A stretch of DNA of 64,000 nucleotides from Helicobacter cetorum MIT 00-7128 (GTDB lineage Bacteria; Campylobacterota; Campylobacteria; Campylobacterales; Helicobacteraceae): contig NC_017737.1 in the NCBI RefSeq assembly GCF_000259255.1, positions 434,001 to 498,000 of the forward strand. The letters are read 5' to 3'. The translations under genes and the position numbers were made by a program. Shown in pieces: positions 9,205-19,062 of this stretch; position 1 is the stretch's first letter, and every line of letters starts with the position of its first letter. Below the pieces are notes generated by a model. It was not told the DNA's origin. It worked only from the letters and a program-made list of their open reading frames with translations, and did not search any database.

Positions 9205-10990
9205 GTGTTGCGATTAGCCCTTTTACTTATTGTATTAGCAAGCTTATTGCGAGCTACTCCCTATTTGTATTTAGGGCAAGAACCAACACATCAAAAATCA
9301 TTTTCACACTTTGATTATGCTAATGCTAACGCCCCAAAGGGTGGCGTTTTAAGAAGTGATGCGATTGGGACTTTTGATAGTCTTAACCCCTTTATTATTA
9401 AAGGCACTAAAGCAGAAGGCTTGGATTTAATTTTTGACACTTTAATGGCACAAAGTTTAGATGAGCCTTATGCAGAATATCCTTTGATTGCCAAAGATGC
9501 ACAAGTGGCTAAGGATAATAGCTATGTAATTTTTACCATAGATGAAAGGGCTTTATTTAGTAATAACACGCCTATTTTAGCTAGTGATGTAAAATTTAGT
9601 TTTGATACGATTATGCAATTAGGCTCTCCTATCTACAAGCAGTATTATCAAGATGTAGAAAAAGCTGTTATTTTAGATAAATATCGTGTTAAATTTGTCT
9701 TTAAAACCACTGAAAATAAAGAGTTGCCTTTGATTTTAGGGCAACTACAGATTTTTTCAAAAAAAGCGTTTAAAAAGGATTATTTTGATAAAAATCCCTT
9801 GCTTATTCCGGTTTCTAGTGGTCCTTATGTGATTTCATCTTTTGATGTGGGAAAGCGCATTATTTATAGGCGCAATTTCAAATATTGGGCGAAAGATTTG
9901 CCAAGCAGAAAGGGGCAATTTAATTTCAATCAAGTGCGCTTTGAATATTACAAAGATGAAACGATTGCCTTGCAAGCTTTTTTTAAGCGGAGCGTATGAT
10001 TGGCGTATTGAAAGCGTGGCTAAAATTTGGGCTAGGGGCTATAATGGTAAGGCTGTAGAGAAAAAAGACATCATCAAACATCTTATCCATCATAAAATGC
10101 CAAGTGGCATGCAAGGGTTTTTCTTTAACACACGCCGTGAAATTTTTAAGGATAAAAGGGTGCGTGAGGCACTTTTCTATGCTTTTGATTTTGAATGGGC
10201 CAATAAAAACTTGTTTTTTTCACAATATGAACGCACTACAAGTTTTTTTAACAACTCTGTATATGCATCAAGTCTTTTGCCAAGCCCTGAAGAAAAGTTT
10301 CTTTTGACTCCTTATAAAAAAATCTTAGATGAAAGGGTTTTTAATGAGCCTTTTATAGTGCCAAGAACTGATGGGGCCGATGTCTTAAACTATAACTTAA
10401 GAGAGAATTTGAAATACGCTCAAGGGCTTTTAAAAAGTGCCGGTTTTTCCTATAAAAACATGCGCTTAGTAGATAAAAACAACAAACCTTTTAGCTTTAC
10501 TTTGCTTTTAAATAGCCCCGCATTTGAAAGGTTGGCTTTAGCTTATGCTAAGAATTTAAAGATTTTAGGCATTGAGATGAAGATTAAGCGTGTGGATTTA
10601 AGCCAATATATGAATCGCCTTAAAAGCTTTGATTTTGATATGATTGTAGGCGTGATAGGACAATCGCCCTTTCCGGGCAATGAACAACGCTTTTATTTTA
10701 GCTCAAGTAGTGCTAAAGAAAAAGGCTCTAGGAACTATGCAGGCATTTCTAATAAGGCTATAGATAATTTGATTGAAAAAATCATTATGGCTAAAACTTA
10801 TGAAGAGCGTGTAGCAGCTACTCAAGCTATGGATAGGGTGTTGTTATGGGGGTTTTATGTTGTCCCTCATTTTTATTTGCCTAATTATCGTTTGGCGACT
10901 TGGAAAAAGATTGGTATGCCCTCTTATAGTCCTAGCTATGGATTTTCGCCTTATTTATGGTGGGATAACACAATAAAAGGTTCAAAATGA
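9205..10990 (+). pseudogene. Peptide ABC transporter substrate-binding protein, frameshifted
   Basis: The gene is split into a 264-codon 5' part (9205-9999) and a 3' part in another frame (to 10990). The frames join at a run of seven T at 9978-9984: removing one T gives ...IALQAF-LSGAYDW... and one uninterrupted protein of about 594 residues. The N-terminus (MLRLALLLIVLASLLRA) is a signal peptide; the rest has the SBP_bac_5 layout of YejA/AppA-like peptide-binding proteins (YANANAPKGGVLR, SGPYVISSF, MQGFFFNTRR). The GTG start abuts the trpS stop, and the 3' end overlaps the permease gene. The change may be a true mutation, slippage-based on/off switching, or a sequencing error. Confidence 0.8.
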
Positions 10991-12036
10991 TAACCTATAT
11001 TCTTAAGCGTTTATTTTTAATTGTGCCTACTTTGCTTGGAATTATTACCATTAATTTTTTCCTCATTCAAACAGCTCCCGGAGGCCCTATAGAGCAAATT
11101 ATGGCAAAGATTGATAACGCCTCTTCTAAAGAAACACGAAATGTTGCTAAACAAGAGCGTGTGTATAAGGGCGCTCAAGGCATGGATTCTGAATTATATG
11201 CCTCGTTAGTTAAACTCTATGGGTTTGATAAATCTATTGGTGAGCGTTATTTTTTAATGCTTAAAAACTATTTGAAGTTTGATTTTGGGGAGAGCTTTTA
11301 TCGCCAAATTAAAGTGGTTGATTTGATTAAAGAAAAATTACCGGTTTCTATTTCTTTAGGGCTTTTTAGCACGCTTTTAATTTATCTCATTTCTATTCCT
11401 TTGGGGATTTTTAAGGCTAGACATAATAATGAGCCTTTAGATGTGTTAAGCAGTGTGGCAATTATTGTTGCTAATGCTATTCCGGCATTTTTATTCGCCG
11501 TAGTGCTGATTATCTTTTTTGCTGGAGGTAATTACTTGCATTGGTTTCCTTTAAAGGGGTTAGTGAGCGATAATTTTGAAAATTTAAGCACACTAGGTAA
11601 AATTAAAGATTATTTATGGCATATTACCTTGCCTGTTCTTTGCATTTCTTTAGGGGGTTTTGCAAGCCTTACGCTTTTAGTTAAAAACTCCTTTTTAGAT
11701 GAAATGGGAAAGCTTTATGTGGTGAGCGCTAAGGCTAAGGGTTGTTCAGTGGGGCGTATTTTTTATGCGCATGTGTTTCGTAATGCGATTTTATTAGTCG
11801 TGGCTGGTTTTCCACAAGCTTTTTTGAGCATGTTTTTTAGCTCTAGCTTACTCATAGAAATTATTTTTAGTTTGGACGGATTAGGATTGCTTGGATATGA
11901 AAGCATAGTGAGTAGGGATTATCCAGTCATTTTTGGTTCGCTTTATATTTTTACGCTTTTAGGGTTATTAGCAAGTTTAGCAAGCGATTTATTGTGTGCA
12001 GTCATTGACCCTAGAATTGATTTTGAAAAGCGCTAA
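10987..12036 (+). CDS. Peptide ABC transporter permease (AppB/YejB type)
   Basis: 349 residues with six predicted membrane helices. The first is at residues 9-30 ([19 protein letters not shown]), followed by a large periplasmic loop carrying APGGPIEQI, as in DppB/OppB/YejB permeases. The EAA-type loop is in [21 protein letters not shown]. The ATGA start overlaps the end of the binding-protein gene. No second permease or ATPase is adjacent; in H. pylori those partners lie elsewhere in the genome. If the binding protein is really broken, this permease may be idle or work with another one. Confidence 0.9.
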   Translation: MITYILKRLFLIVPTLLGIITINFFLIQTAPGGPIEQIMAKIDNASSKETRNVAKQERVYKGAQGMDSELYASLVKLYGFDKSIGERYFLMLKNYLKFDFGESFYRQIKVVDLIKEKLPVSISLGLFSTLLIYLISIPLGIFKARHNNEPLDVLSSVAIIVANAIPAFLFAVVLIIFFAGGNYLHWFPLKGLVSDNFENLSTLGKIKDYLWHITLPVLCISLGGFASLTLLVKNSFLDEMGKLYVVSAKAKGCSVGRIFYAHVFRNAILLVVAGFPQAFLSMFFSSSLLIEIIFSLDGLGLLGYESIVSRDYPVIFGSLYIFTLLGLLASLASDLLCAVIDPRIDFEKR

Positions 12037-12047
12037 GGATTTTAATA

Positions 12048-13049
12048 TTGATAACTTATAAACAAGCGGGCGTGAATATTGATGAGGGGAATGCTTTAGC
12101 AGAATTGATTAAACCTTTGGCAAAATCTACTTTTAATACGCAAGTTTTAGGAGGTATTGGAGGCTTTGCTGGGGCTTTTAGAATGCCTAAAGGGTATAAT
12201 GAGCCTGTGCTTTTAGCATGCGCTGATGGGGTAGGGACAAAGTTGCGTTTAGCTATTGAATCAAAGCGTTTAAACACAATAGGAATTGATTTGGTAGCCA
12301 TGTGTGTAAATGATTTGTTATGTCATTTGGCTAAACCTTTGTTCTTTTTAGATTATTATGCGACTTCTAAATTAGTTAAAGAAGAGGCATTAGAAGTTAT
12401 TCAAGGCATTACGCAAGGTTGCTTAATGGCAAAAGTAGCGCTTTTAGGGGGCGAGAGCGCTGAAATGCCCGGGATTTATACGCATAAGGATTTTGATTTG
12501 GCAGGCTTTATGGTGGGGGTTTGCGAAGAAAAAGATTTAAGGCGTTTTCAAAACTTAGAAGAGGGCGATGTATTAGTGGGTCTTAAAAGCTCTGGATTGC
12601 ATAGTAACGGCTATGCTTTGGCACGAAAAGTTTTGTTTGAAAAATTGTGTTTTAAATATGATACCATGTTAGACAATAAGCCTTTGATAGATATATTGTT
12701 AGAACCCACGCACATTTATGTGGCTGAGATTGAGAGTGTAAAACCTTATCTTAAAGCTCTAGCACATATTACAGGAGGAGGGCTGTTGGGAAATGTGGCA
12801 CGCATTTTGCCTCATCACTTGAGTGCTGTTATTCATAGGCATGCCTTAATTTTTGATGAAATTTTTGCTATTCTAAAAGAACAAGTAGGAGAGAAAGAGG
12901 CTTTTAGGGTGTTTAATATGGGGGTGGGAATGGTGCTAATAGTGGGCAAAAAAGAGCTTGAAGAAGTGCTTAAAAGATTAGGTAGTAGCGCATATGTAAT
13001 AGGGGCTTTAGAGCCAAGAGACACACAAGATTCTGTAGTGCTAAGGTAG
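12048..13049 (+). CDS. purM: Phosphoribosylformylglycinamidine cyclo-ligase (AIR synthetase)
   Basis: 333 residues, the standard PurM length. TTG start at 12048 preceded by AAGGATTTTAATA. Conserved blocks: YKQAGVNIDEGN, GGIGGFAGAF, DGVGTKLRLA, IGIDLVAMCVNDLL, PLFFLDYYAT, LLGGESAEMPGIY, GLHSNGYALARKV and HITGGGLLGNVARILP. It catalyses the ATP-dependent closure of FGAM to AIR, step five of de novo purine synthesis. It lies 11 bases after the permease gene and just before the SH3 gene. As I recall, H. pylori has no purM here or elsewhere and a much reduced purine pathway, so this gene is of interest. Confidence 0.95.
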   Translation: MITYKQAGVNIDEGNALAELIKPLAKSTFNTQVLGGIGGFAGAFRMPKGYNEPVLLACADGVGTKLRLAIESKRLNTIGIDLVAMCVNDLLCHLAKPLFFLDYYATSKLVKEEALEVIQGITQGCLMAKVALLGGESAEMPGIYTHKDFDLAGFMVGVCEEKDLRRFQNLEEGDVLVGLKSSGLHSNGYALARKVLFEKLCFKYDTMLDNKPLIDILLEPTHIYVAEIESVKPYLKALAHITGGGLLGNVARILPHHLSAVIHRHALIFDEIFAILKEQVGEKEAFRVFNMGVGMVLIVGKKELEEVLKRLGSSAYVIGALEPRDTQDSVVLR

Positions 13050-13054
13050 GAATT

Positions 13055-13630
13055 ATGAACTTTTTTTTCAGACTTTATACGCAACCTTTATTGGTGCTTA
13101 TGGCATTTTTGCTAATTTATGTATTAGCATATATGGGGATTTCTTATTCAATTAGAGAAGATACTCCAAAAAATTTAAAAACTATTGATATGCCTAATAA
13201 AGAGGGCGTGTCTAATGCGCCTTATGAAGTCAAAAATGAGTCTAAAACACTAGAAAATTCCAAAGATTTAGACCTTATTCAAGAACCTCAAAAAGAAGAA
13301 AAAGAAGAATTGGTTCAAACTTATGAAAATACAGATATTTCTAAAAGTTCTAGTTCTAAAGAAAACGCTCCCCTAAAGAATGAGACACAAGAAGATTTGC
13401 AAACTTTAGGGGATTATATTGTTGTGCCATCAAGTGTGAATGTGCGTGCTTTACCTAGCACAAAAGGCAAGGTTATTGGAGGGCTTTTGAAAGACCAAAG
13501 CGTGCAAGTTTTAGAAATCAAAAAGGATTGGGCAAAGATTCAGTTTTCTTCTTCTAAGCAAGGCTATGTTTTTTTAAAGCTTTTGAAAAAAGCTACTTTA
13601 GATGACACTACACCTCAAAAAGAGTTTTAG
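13055..13630 (+). CDS. Membrane-anchored bacterial SH3-domain protein (HP1250-like)
   Basis: 191 residues. An N-terminal membrane anchor (about 10-30) is followed by a Ser/Glu/Lys-rich linker (residues 40-120) and one bacterial SH3 domain (YIVVPSSVNVRALPSTKGKVIG to GYVFLKLLKK, about 125-180). Such domains usually bind peptidoglycan peptides in the periplasm. The ATG is followed by a T8 run (13061-13068) that encodes Phe-Phe-Phe and could slip. Four bases before aroE. Confidence 0.82.
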   Translation: MNFFFRLYTQPLLVLMAFLLIYVLAYMGISYSIREDTPKNLKTIDMPNKEGVSNAPYEVKNESKTLENSKDLDLIQEPQKEEKEELVQTYENTDISKSSSSKENAPLKNETQEDLQTLGDYIVVPSSVNVRALPSTKGKVIGGLLKDQSVQVLEIKKDWAKIQFSSSKQGYVFLKLLKKATLDDTTPQKEF

Positions 13631-13633
13631 AAT

Positions 13634-14425
13634 ATGGTTTTAAAGTCTTTTGGAGTTTTTGGAAACCCTATCAAACATTCTAAATCGCCCTTAATTCATA
13701 ACGCATGTTTTATCACTTATGCTAAAAGATTAGGCTTTTTAGGGCATTATCATCATTTGTTATTGCCTTTAGAAAGCGATATTAAAGCGAGTTTTTTAAA
13801 CTTAGGGCTTTGTGGGGCTAATGTTACCTTGCCTTTTAAAGAAAAAGCTTTTAAGGCTTGTGATAGAGTAAAAGGCATTGCTAAAAAATGTGGCTCTGTG
13901 AATACGCTTATTTTAGAAAACAATGAGCTTGTAGGTTATAATACGGACGCACTAGGTTTTTATTACACCTTGAAAGATACTTTTAAAAATGCGTTGATTT
14001 TAGGCGCTGGAGGGAGTGCTAAGGCTTTAGCATGCGAATTGTTAGAACAAGGCTTAGAGGTAAGCGTTTTTAATCGCTCTAAAGAAAAATTAGATTTTTT
14101 TAAGCAACTTGGTTGTGATATTAGAAGTTTAGAAGATTTACTTGAAAGTTCTTTTGAGCTTATCATTAACACCACTTCAGCAAGCCTTAATAACGAATTA
14201 CCTCTAGCTAAAGAGCTTTTAAAAGCATTGTTTAAAAATTCTAAATTGGCGTATGATTTGATGTATAACACTTCTATTTTTTTAGATTTAGCGCATTCTA
14301 TGGGGCTAGAAATTCAAGATGGTAAAGACATGCTTTTAATGCAAGCGTCTTTAAGTTTTGAATATTTTAGTCATTCAAAAGTAAGTTATAAAGAGGCTTT
14401 AGAAATTATGCAGAGCGTTTTTTAA
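13634..14425 (+). CDS. aroE: Shikimate dehydrogenase
   Basis: 263 residues. Reduces 3-dehydroshikimate to shikimate with NADPH in aromatic amino acid synthesis. Shikimate-binding site: [15 protein letters not shown] (residues 8-22) and [10 protein letters not shown] with the catalytic Lys; the nucleotide site is [15 protein letters not shown] near residue 120, followed by VFNRSKEKL. The stop shares one base with the rnr start, indicating tight coupling. Confidence 0.96.
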   Translation: MVLKSFGVFGNPIKHSKSPLIHNACFITYAKRLGFLGHYHHLLLPLESDIKASFLNLGLCGANVTLPFKEKAFKACDRVKGIAKKCGSVNTLILENNELVGYNTDALGFYYTLKDTFKNALILGAGGSAKALACELLEQGLEVSVFNRSKEKLDFFKQLGCDIRSLEDLLESSFELIINTTSASLNNELPLAKELLKALFKNSKLAYDLMYNTSIFLDLAHSMGLEIQDGKDMLLMQASLSFEYFSHSKVSYKEALEIMQSVF

Positions 14426-16356
14426 TGCAACGCTTTTTAACGCATTTATTTACCGGAGTTAAGGAAGTCCCTAAAAAATTTTCTTATCTTTTAGAAGATA
14501 GTATTTTTAAAGAGGTCATAGAAAATAAAAACAATCATGTTGTTTTAAAACAAGGTTTTGATATTGGTAAAATTGAATTAAATAAACAACGCCAAGCTTT
14601 TTTGATTTCGCTAGGCATTCATTATGCTAAAGACCCTATTTTAAAAGGTTTTCCTAAAAATATCGCCCCCAATGCGCTTGTATTATGTTCTATTAATCCT
14701 AGGCGTAAACGCCCTATAGCACGCTACATAGCCACTCTTTCTATTAAGACGCATTCTATAGTGTGTTATTTAACTAAAATGAATCAAAAAATTGTTGCCC
14801 TTAGTTTTAAAGACCCGACAAAAACCCCCATTTTTTTAAAGCATAGTCAAAAGTCCTTATTAGAATTGCCCAAGCATTGTGTGATAAAAATCAATCTTAA
14901 AGAGCGTAAGATTGAAGAAATTCTAGGGGTTTTAGAAGACCCATTAATTGATGAGCGTTTGTCTTTAGAATTGTTTCAAAGGCAACTCACTTTTTCTAAA
15001 GACGCCCTAGATTTAGCACAAAATTTTTCTCAAATGCCCGCACAAAGTTTTATGGGTTATCAAGATTATACGCACATGCCTTTTTGCACCATTGACCCAA
15101 TAACAGCCAAAGATTTTGATGATGCCATCTTTTATGATAAAGATTTAGAAACGCTTTATGTAGCCATTGCCGATGTGAGTGCGTTTGTGCCTTTACATTC
15201 AGTGCTTGATACAGAATCAAGGGCTAGGGGTTTTAGTGTGTATTTTCCTAATAGTGTCTATCCTATGCTCCCACCTAGTCTTAGTCAAGGGGCATGTTCA
15301 TTAAAAGCACAAGAAAAACGCCTTGCTTTAGTGTGGGAAATCCCTTTAAAAGATATAAAAAATGCCAAGCTAGTTCAAGCTATGATTGAAGTAAGGGCTA
15401 ATACAAGCTATGAAGAAATAGAAGAATTTTTTAATAACCCTACAACTTGTAATATCTCTAAAGAAATTCAAGAAAGCCTTTTAGGGTTTTTGCCCCTAGC
15501 TTTAGAATTAAAAAAAGTGCGTTTGAAAAAGGGCTTTGATTTTATTAGTGATAAAAGAATGCTTTGTTTGGATAAAGAGGGGCGTTTAGAAAATCTAGCC
15601 TTAGACAAAGAGGGCATAGCCCATAGTGTTGTAGAAGAGGCTATGCTATTAGCTAATCAATCTAGTGCAAGACTTTTAGATGAGGCTTTAGGGGGTAAGG
15701 GGATTTATCGTGTGCATGAAAAACCCACTTTAGAGCAACAAAAACGCCTTAATGCTAAACTTTTTAGCTATGGCTTTGAGCGCAATAAAAAAATGTCTTT
15801 CCATCATTTTTTACACCATGTTTTAGAGCTTGCAAAAGAAAAGGGCTTAGAAAATGAAGTGGGGCATATGATGATTAAAGCCCAGCAAGAGGCACGCTAT
15901 AGCCCTTTTAATGAGGGGCATTTTGGCTTAGGCTTTTCTAGTTATACGCATTTCACTTCGCCTATTAGGCGTTATAGTGATTTGATGTTGCATAGGATTT
16001 TAAAAGAGCTATTATTTGGGAATGCTAAAAAACTTGCTTACTTGCTTGAAGAAACAATAATAGTATGCTCTGAATTAAACGCTTTGCAAAAAAATGTTGC
16101 CTTGATTGAAAGAGATTTTAGAAAGCGTAAATTCGCTCGCTATGCTTTAGAGCATATTAATGAAGAATTTTTAGGTATTGTGCTAGAGAATAAAGATTTT
16201 ATTGTTGTAAGTTTAAAAGAAAAGCTTATTGGCGCTAAGGTTTTAGTAAAATCTAAGCACTCTTTTGAGATATTAGAGAAAGTGCGCCTTAAAATCACTC
16301 AAGCTGATTTAATTTTAGGTGAAATTAGAGGCGAGATTATACAAAAAGGGCTTTGA
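14425..16356 (+). CDS. rnr: Ribonuclease R / VacB-type exoribonuclease
   Basis: 643 residues, the short epsilonproteobacterial form of RNase R (E. coli has about 800). RNB catalytic core: CTIDPITAKDFDDAIFY near residues 226-242 carries the metal-binding aspartates, then YVAIADVSAFV, SVYFPNSVYPMLPP and the HFTSPIRRYSDLMLHR signature near 515-530. A C-terminal S1-like region follows. It is a 3'-5' exonuclease of structured RNA in decay and ribosome quality control. Overlaps aroE by one base and abuts holA. Confidence 0.95.
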   Translation: MQRFLTHLFTGVKEVPKKFSYLLEDSIFKEVIENKNNHVVLKQGFDIGKIELNKQRQAFLISLGIHYAKDPILKGFPKNIAPNALVLCSINPRRKRPIARYIATLSIKTHSIVCYLTKMNQKIVALSFKDPTKTPIFLKHSQKSLLELPKHCVIKINLKERKIEEILGVLEDPLIDERLSLELFQRQLTFSKDALDLAQNFSQMPAQSFMGYQDYTHMPFCTIDPITAKDFDDAIFYDKDLETLYVAIADVSAFVPLHSVLDTESRARGFSVYFPNSVYPMLPPSLSQGACSLKAQEKRLALVWEIPLKDIKNAKLVQAMIEVRANTSYEEIEEFFNNPTTCNISKEIQESLLGFLPLALELKKVRLKKGFDFISDKRMLCLDKEGRLENLALDKEGIAHSVVEEAMLLANQSSARLLDEALGGKGIYRVHEKPTLEQQKRLNAKLFSYGFERNKKMSFHHFLHHVLELAKEKGLENEVGHMMIKAQQEARYSPFNEGHFGLGFSSYTHFTSPIRRYSDLMLHRILKELLFGNAKKLAYLLEETIIVCSELNALQKNVALIERDFRKRKFARYALEHINEEFLGIVLENKDFIVVSLKEKLIGAKVLVKSKHSFEILEKVRLKITQADLILGEIRGEIIQKGL

Positions 16357-17418
16357 ATGTATCGCAATAAAAAATTAGGCAAGCTTTATCGCAATGACTT
16401 GGAAAACTACTTAGCGACTAAATTACCAAAAGCATTGTTGCTCTATGGGGAGTCTGATTTTTTTATTAGGCATTATATGAAAAAAGTTAGCGCCCTTATT
16501 AAAGAGCAAAATCCTAGTATAGAAATTTATGCGATAAATTCCATAGACTATGAGCCTGATAAAATCCTAAGCTTATTAGAGCAAGATTCTTTATTTGGTG
16601 AGCCTAGTTTGGTTATCTTAGAGCTTGAAAGTGCGATTTTGCAAAAAATGCGCAAGAAATTTAAAGAAGAGGACATTAAACTTTTTTTAAAAGCGTTAGA
16701 ACGCCATAGTGCTAATAGGCTAATTATTGGGCTTTATGGGGCTAAAAGTGATGAGGCTAGTAAGTATAAGCGCCTTAGTGATACCCTATTAAAAGCCTTT
16801 CATCAAAGCCCTATGAAAGAGGAATTAACTTATGCACGCTTTTTTATGCCTAGTGTTTCAGAGAGTTTGGGTTTTTTGCAAATTAGCGCACAAGATTTGC
16901 AAATAGAAATCAATACGCATTTACTAGGGGCATTACTTGAAATTGATAATAACGATTTGAGTATCGCTCATAGTGATTTACAAAAATTTGCTATTTTAAA
17001 GCGCCCTATTAATATAGAAGATGTTAAAGAGCTTTCTAGCTGTGCGGGGGATATGGATTTACAAAAGCTCTTTGAAGCACTTTTTAGTCGTCAAAATGTG
17101 CTGAGTGTTTATCAGTATTTACTCAAAGAGGGGATAAAAGATTTAGATATTTTAAGAGGACTTGAAAGGTATTTTTACCAACTTTTTTTATTTTTCGCAC
17201 ATATTAAGACAACAGGGGCAGTCAATGCAACAGAAGTCTTAGGCTATGCTCCCCCAAAGACTATCATAGAGAATTATACTAAACGAGCTTTACGCTTAAA
17301 GGAATTAGGTTATAAGCAAATTTTTGAGCTTTTTAGATTGTGGCATATCCAAAGTATGCAAGGTAAAAAAGAGCTTGGATTATTGTATTTAATAAAAATT
17401 CAAGGCTATTTGCGCTAG
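16357..17418 (+). CDS. holA: DNA polymerase III delta subunit (clamp loader)
   Basis: 353 residues. The N-terminal part has PKALLLYGESDFFIRHYM, as in HolA, and the AAA+-like fold without a working Walker A site. The C-terminal collar segment (LDILRGLERYFYQLFLF) is typical. It opens the beta clamp within the clamp loader; DnaX, encoded at 43092, is its partner. The ATG directly follows the rnr stop. Confidence 0.88.
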   Translation: MYRNKKLGKLYRNDLENYLATKLPKALLLYGESDFFIRHYMKKVSALIKEQNPSIEIYAINSIDYEPDKILSLLEQDSLFGEPSLVILELESAILQKMRKKFKEEDIKLFLKALERHSANRLIIGLYGAKSDEASKYKRLSDTLLKAFHQSPMKEELTYARFFMPSVSESLGFLQISAQDLQIEINTHLLGALLEIDNNDLSIAHSDLQKFAILKRPINIEDVKELSSCAGDMDLQKLFEALFSRQNVLSVYQYLLKEGIKDLDILRGLERYFYQLFLFFAHIKTTGAVNATEVLGYAPPKTIIENYTKRALRLKELGYKQIFELFRLWHIQSMQGKKELGLLYLIKIQGYLR

Positions 17419-17444
17419 AATAAAAAGTTTTTTCAAACCTTGCT

Positions 17445-17462
17445 CTTTTTTAGTAAAAAAAG
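17445..17462 (+). terminator. Small inverted repeat between holA and rpsF
   Basis: CTTTTTT, AGTA, then AAAAAAG form a weak 7-bp A/T hairpin in the 71-base gap before rpsF. It may end the aroE-rnr-holA transcript, but the stem is weak and no T run follows. Confidence 0.3.
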
Positions 17463-17489
17463 GGCTATAAAACCACAAGGAGAATCTTA

Positions 17490-17930
17490 ATGAGGCATTA
17501 TGAGACAATGTTTGTCCTCAAACCTACTTTAGTAGAAGAAGAAATCAAAGCAAAGATTGATTTTTATAAAGAAGTCATTCTTAAGCATGGCGGAACGATT
17601 GAGACCAATTTAGATATGGGTATGCGTAATTTGGCTTATGAAATCAAAAAGCATAAGCGTGGTTATTATTATGTGATTTATTTTAAAGCATCTCCCTCAA
17701 TGATTTTAGAGCTTGAGAGACTTTATCGCATTAATGAAGATATTTTACGCTTTATTGTGATTAAATACGATAGCAAGAAAGAAGTAGAGGCATGGCATGC
17801 TTTAGTAGATAGAGCTAATAAAAAGCCAAGTCATGCTAAAGAGAGTCATAAATCTGAGCAAACCCATGAACACCATGAAAACCATCATGAGCATGGTGAA
17901 AAAGAAAGCACAGAGGCTCATAGCGAGTAA
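17490..17930 (+). CDS. rpsF: 30S ribosomal protein S6 with His-rich tail
   Basis: 146 residues. The S6 fold covers residues 1-105 ([39 protein letters not shown]). Residues 113-146 form a His/Glu/Ser-rich tail with ten histidines, including [17 protein letters not shown] precedes the ATG. First gene of the conserved rpsF-ssb-rpsR cluster. The tail may bind nickel or zinc; this is inference. Confidence 0.96.
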   Translation: MRHYETMFVLKPTLVEEEIKAKIDFYKEVILKHGGTIETNLDMGMRNLAYEIKKHKRGYYYVIYFKASPSMILELERLYRINEDILRFIVIKYDSKKEVEAWHALVDRANKKPSHAKESHKSEQTHEHHENHHEHGEKESTEAHSE

Positions 17931-17972
17931 GTTTGAGTAGTTAGAAAGACTTCATAAAGAGAGGTTTTAGGC

Positions 17973-18521
17973 ATGTATAATAAAGTAATTATGGTAGGGC
18001 GCTTGACTAGAAATGTGGAATTGAAGTATTTGCCAAGTGGTTCAGCTGCCGCTACAATAGGTCTAGCTACAAATAGGCGTTTCAAAAAGCAAGATGGAAC
18101 TCAAGGCGAGGAAGTGTGCTTTATAGATGTGCGCCTATTTGGTCGCACCGCTGAAATTGCTAATCAGTTTTTAAGCAAAGGCTCAAGCGTTCTAGTAGAG
18201 GGACGCTTGACTTTAGAGAGTTGGACTGACCAAATGGGTAAGAAAAATTCACGCCACACGATTACAGCGGATACTTTGCAGTTTATGGATAAAAAGCCTA
18301 CAGAAGAGCAAGCTCATCATGACAACTCTTCTTTTGGTGTAAATTCTTATAATAACGCTTATACAGCCCCTAGCCATGATAGCTTTACTAAGCAAAGCCC
18401 CTCTAATAGTTATTCTAATTACCAAGGTGCTTATACTCAAGAAAAACCTCAGGCACAACCGGCTAAATACCAAAATAGCGTGCCTGAAATCAACATTGAT
18501 GAAGAAGAAATCCCCTTTTAA
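17973..18521 (+). CDS. ssb: Single-stranded DNA-binding protein
   Basis: 182 residues. The OB fold ([21 protein letters not shown] to about residue 108) is followed by a flexible Ser/Asn/Tyr/Gln-rich linker and the conserved acidic tip DEEEIPF, the docking site for replication and repair partners. It lies between rpsF and rpsR as in most bacteria. Expected to act as a tetramer. Confidence 0.97.
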   Translation: MYNKVIMVGRLTRNVELKYLPSGSAAATIGLATNRRFKKQDGTQGEEVCFIDVRLFGRTAEIANQFLSKGSSVLVEGRLTLESWTDQMGKKNSRHTITADTLQFMDKKPTEEQAHHDNSSFGVNSYNNAYTAPSHDSFTKQSPSNSYSNYQGAYTQEKPQAQPAKYQNSVPEINIDEEEIPF

Positions 18522-18542
18522 GGGTTAATTTAAGGAGACATT

Positions 18543-18800
18543 ATGGAAAGAAAACGCTATTCAAAACGCTACTGCAAATATACTGAGGCTAAAATTGCCT
18601 TTATTGATTATAAAGATTTAGATATGCTTAAGCATACTTTATCAGAGCGTTATAAAATTATGCCAAGACGCTTAACCGGTAATAGCAAAAAATGGCAAGA
18701 GAAAGTAGAAACTGCAATTAAGAGAGCACGCCATATGGCATTAATCCCTTATATTGTGGATAGAAAGAAAGTGGTAGATAGCCCTTTCAAACAACACTAA
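18543..18800 (+). CDS. rpsR: 30S ribosomal protein S18
   Basis: 85 residues. The S18 core is clear: [61 protein letters not shown] precedes the ATG. In H. pylori the gene downstream of rpsR is the bab adhesin locus, so the junction here marks the start of variable content. Confidence 0.97.
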   Translation: MERKRYSKRYCKYTEAKIAFIDYKDLDMLKHTLSERYKIMPRRLTGNSKKWQEKVETAIKRARHMALIPYIVDRKKVVDSPFKQH

Positions 18801-18809
18801 ATTTTAAGA

Positions 18810-18829
18810 AAGGGGGTTTAAAACCCCTT
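18810..18829 (+). terminator. Terminator after rpsR
   Basis: A 6-bp stem AAGGGG/CCCCTT with an 8-base loop lies ten bases past the rpsR stop and is followed by a pyrimidine-rich stretch (GTCTTACTTTC). It is the likely end of the rpsF-ssb-rpsR transcript. Confidence 0.55.
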
Positions 18830-19006
18830 GTCTTACTTTCAATTTATTTTTTATCTTTTTAAGCTTTTTACTCTTATTTTTAACTCTTAAATCCATTAAA
18901 CTACTTTTGCATTTTTGTTATTAATTAGGTTTTGTATTAAAAATTAAGAAAAATCAAAGCCTATTAGGACAATAATAGCGTTAAACAACAATTATAAGGA
19001 TAAACA

Positions 19007-19042
19007 ATGATTAAACAAGAGCGAGTAAAGGCGACATTTTGA
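19007..19042 (+). other. Possible leader peptide upstream of the protease-like OMP
   Basis: An ATG with a good ribosome site (ATAAGGATAAACAATG) opens an 11-codon frame (MIKQERVKATF) ending in TGA just before the outer membrane protein gene, whose own ATG at 19063 has no clear ribosome site. It could be a leader or coupling peptide, or the remnant of an original start displaced by an indel. Confidence 0.3.
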
Positions 19043-19062
19043 ATAACGATAAAAGTCTTACT

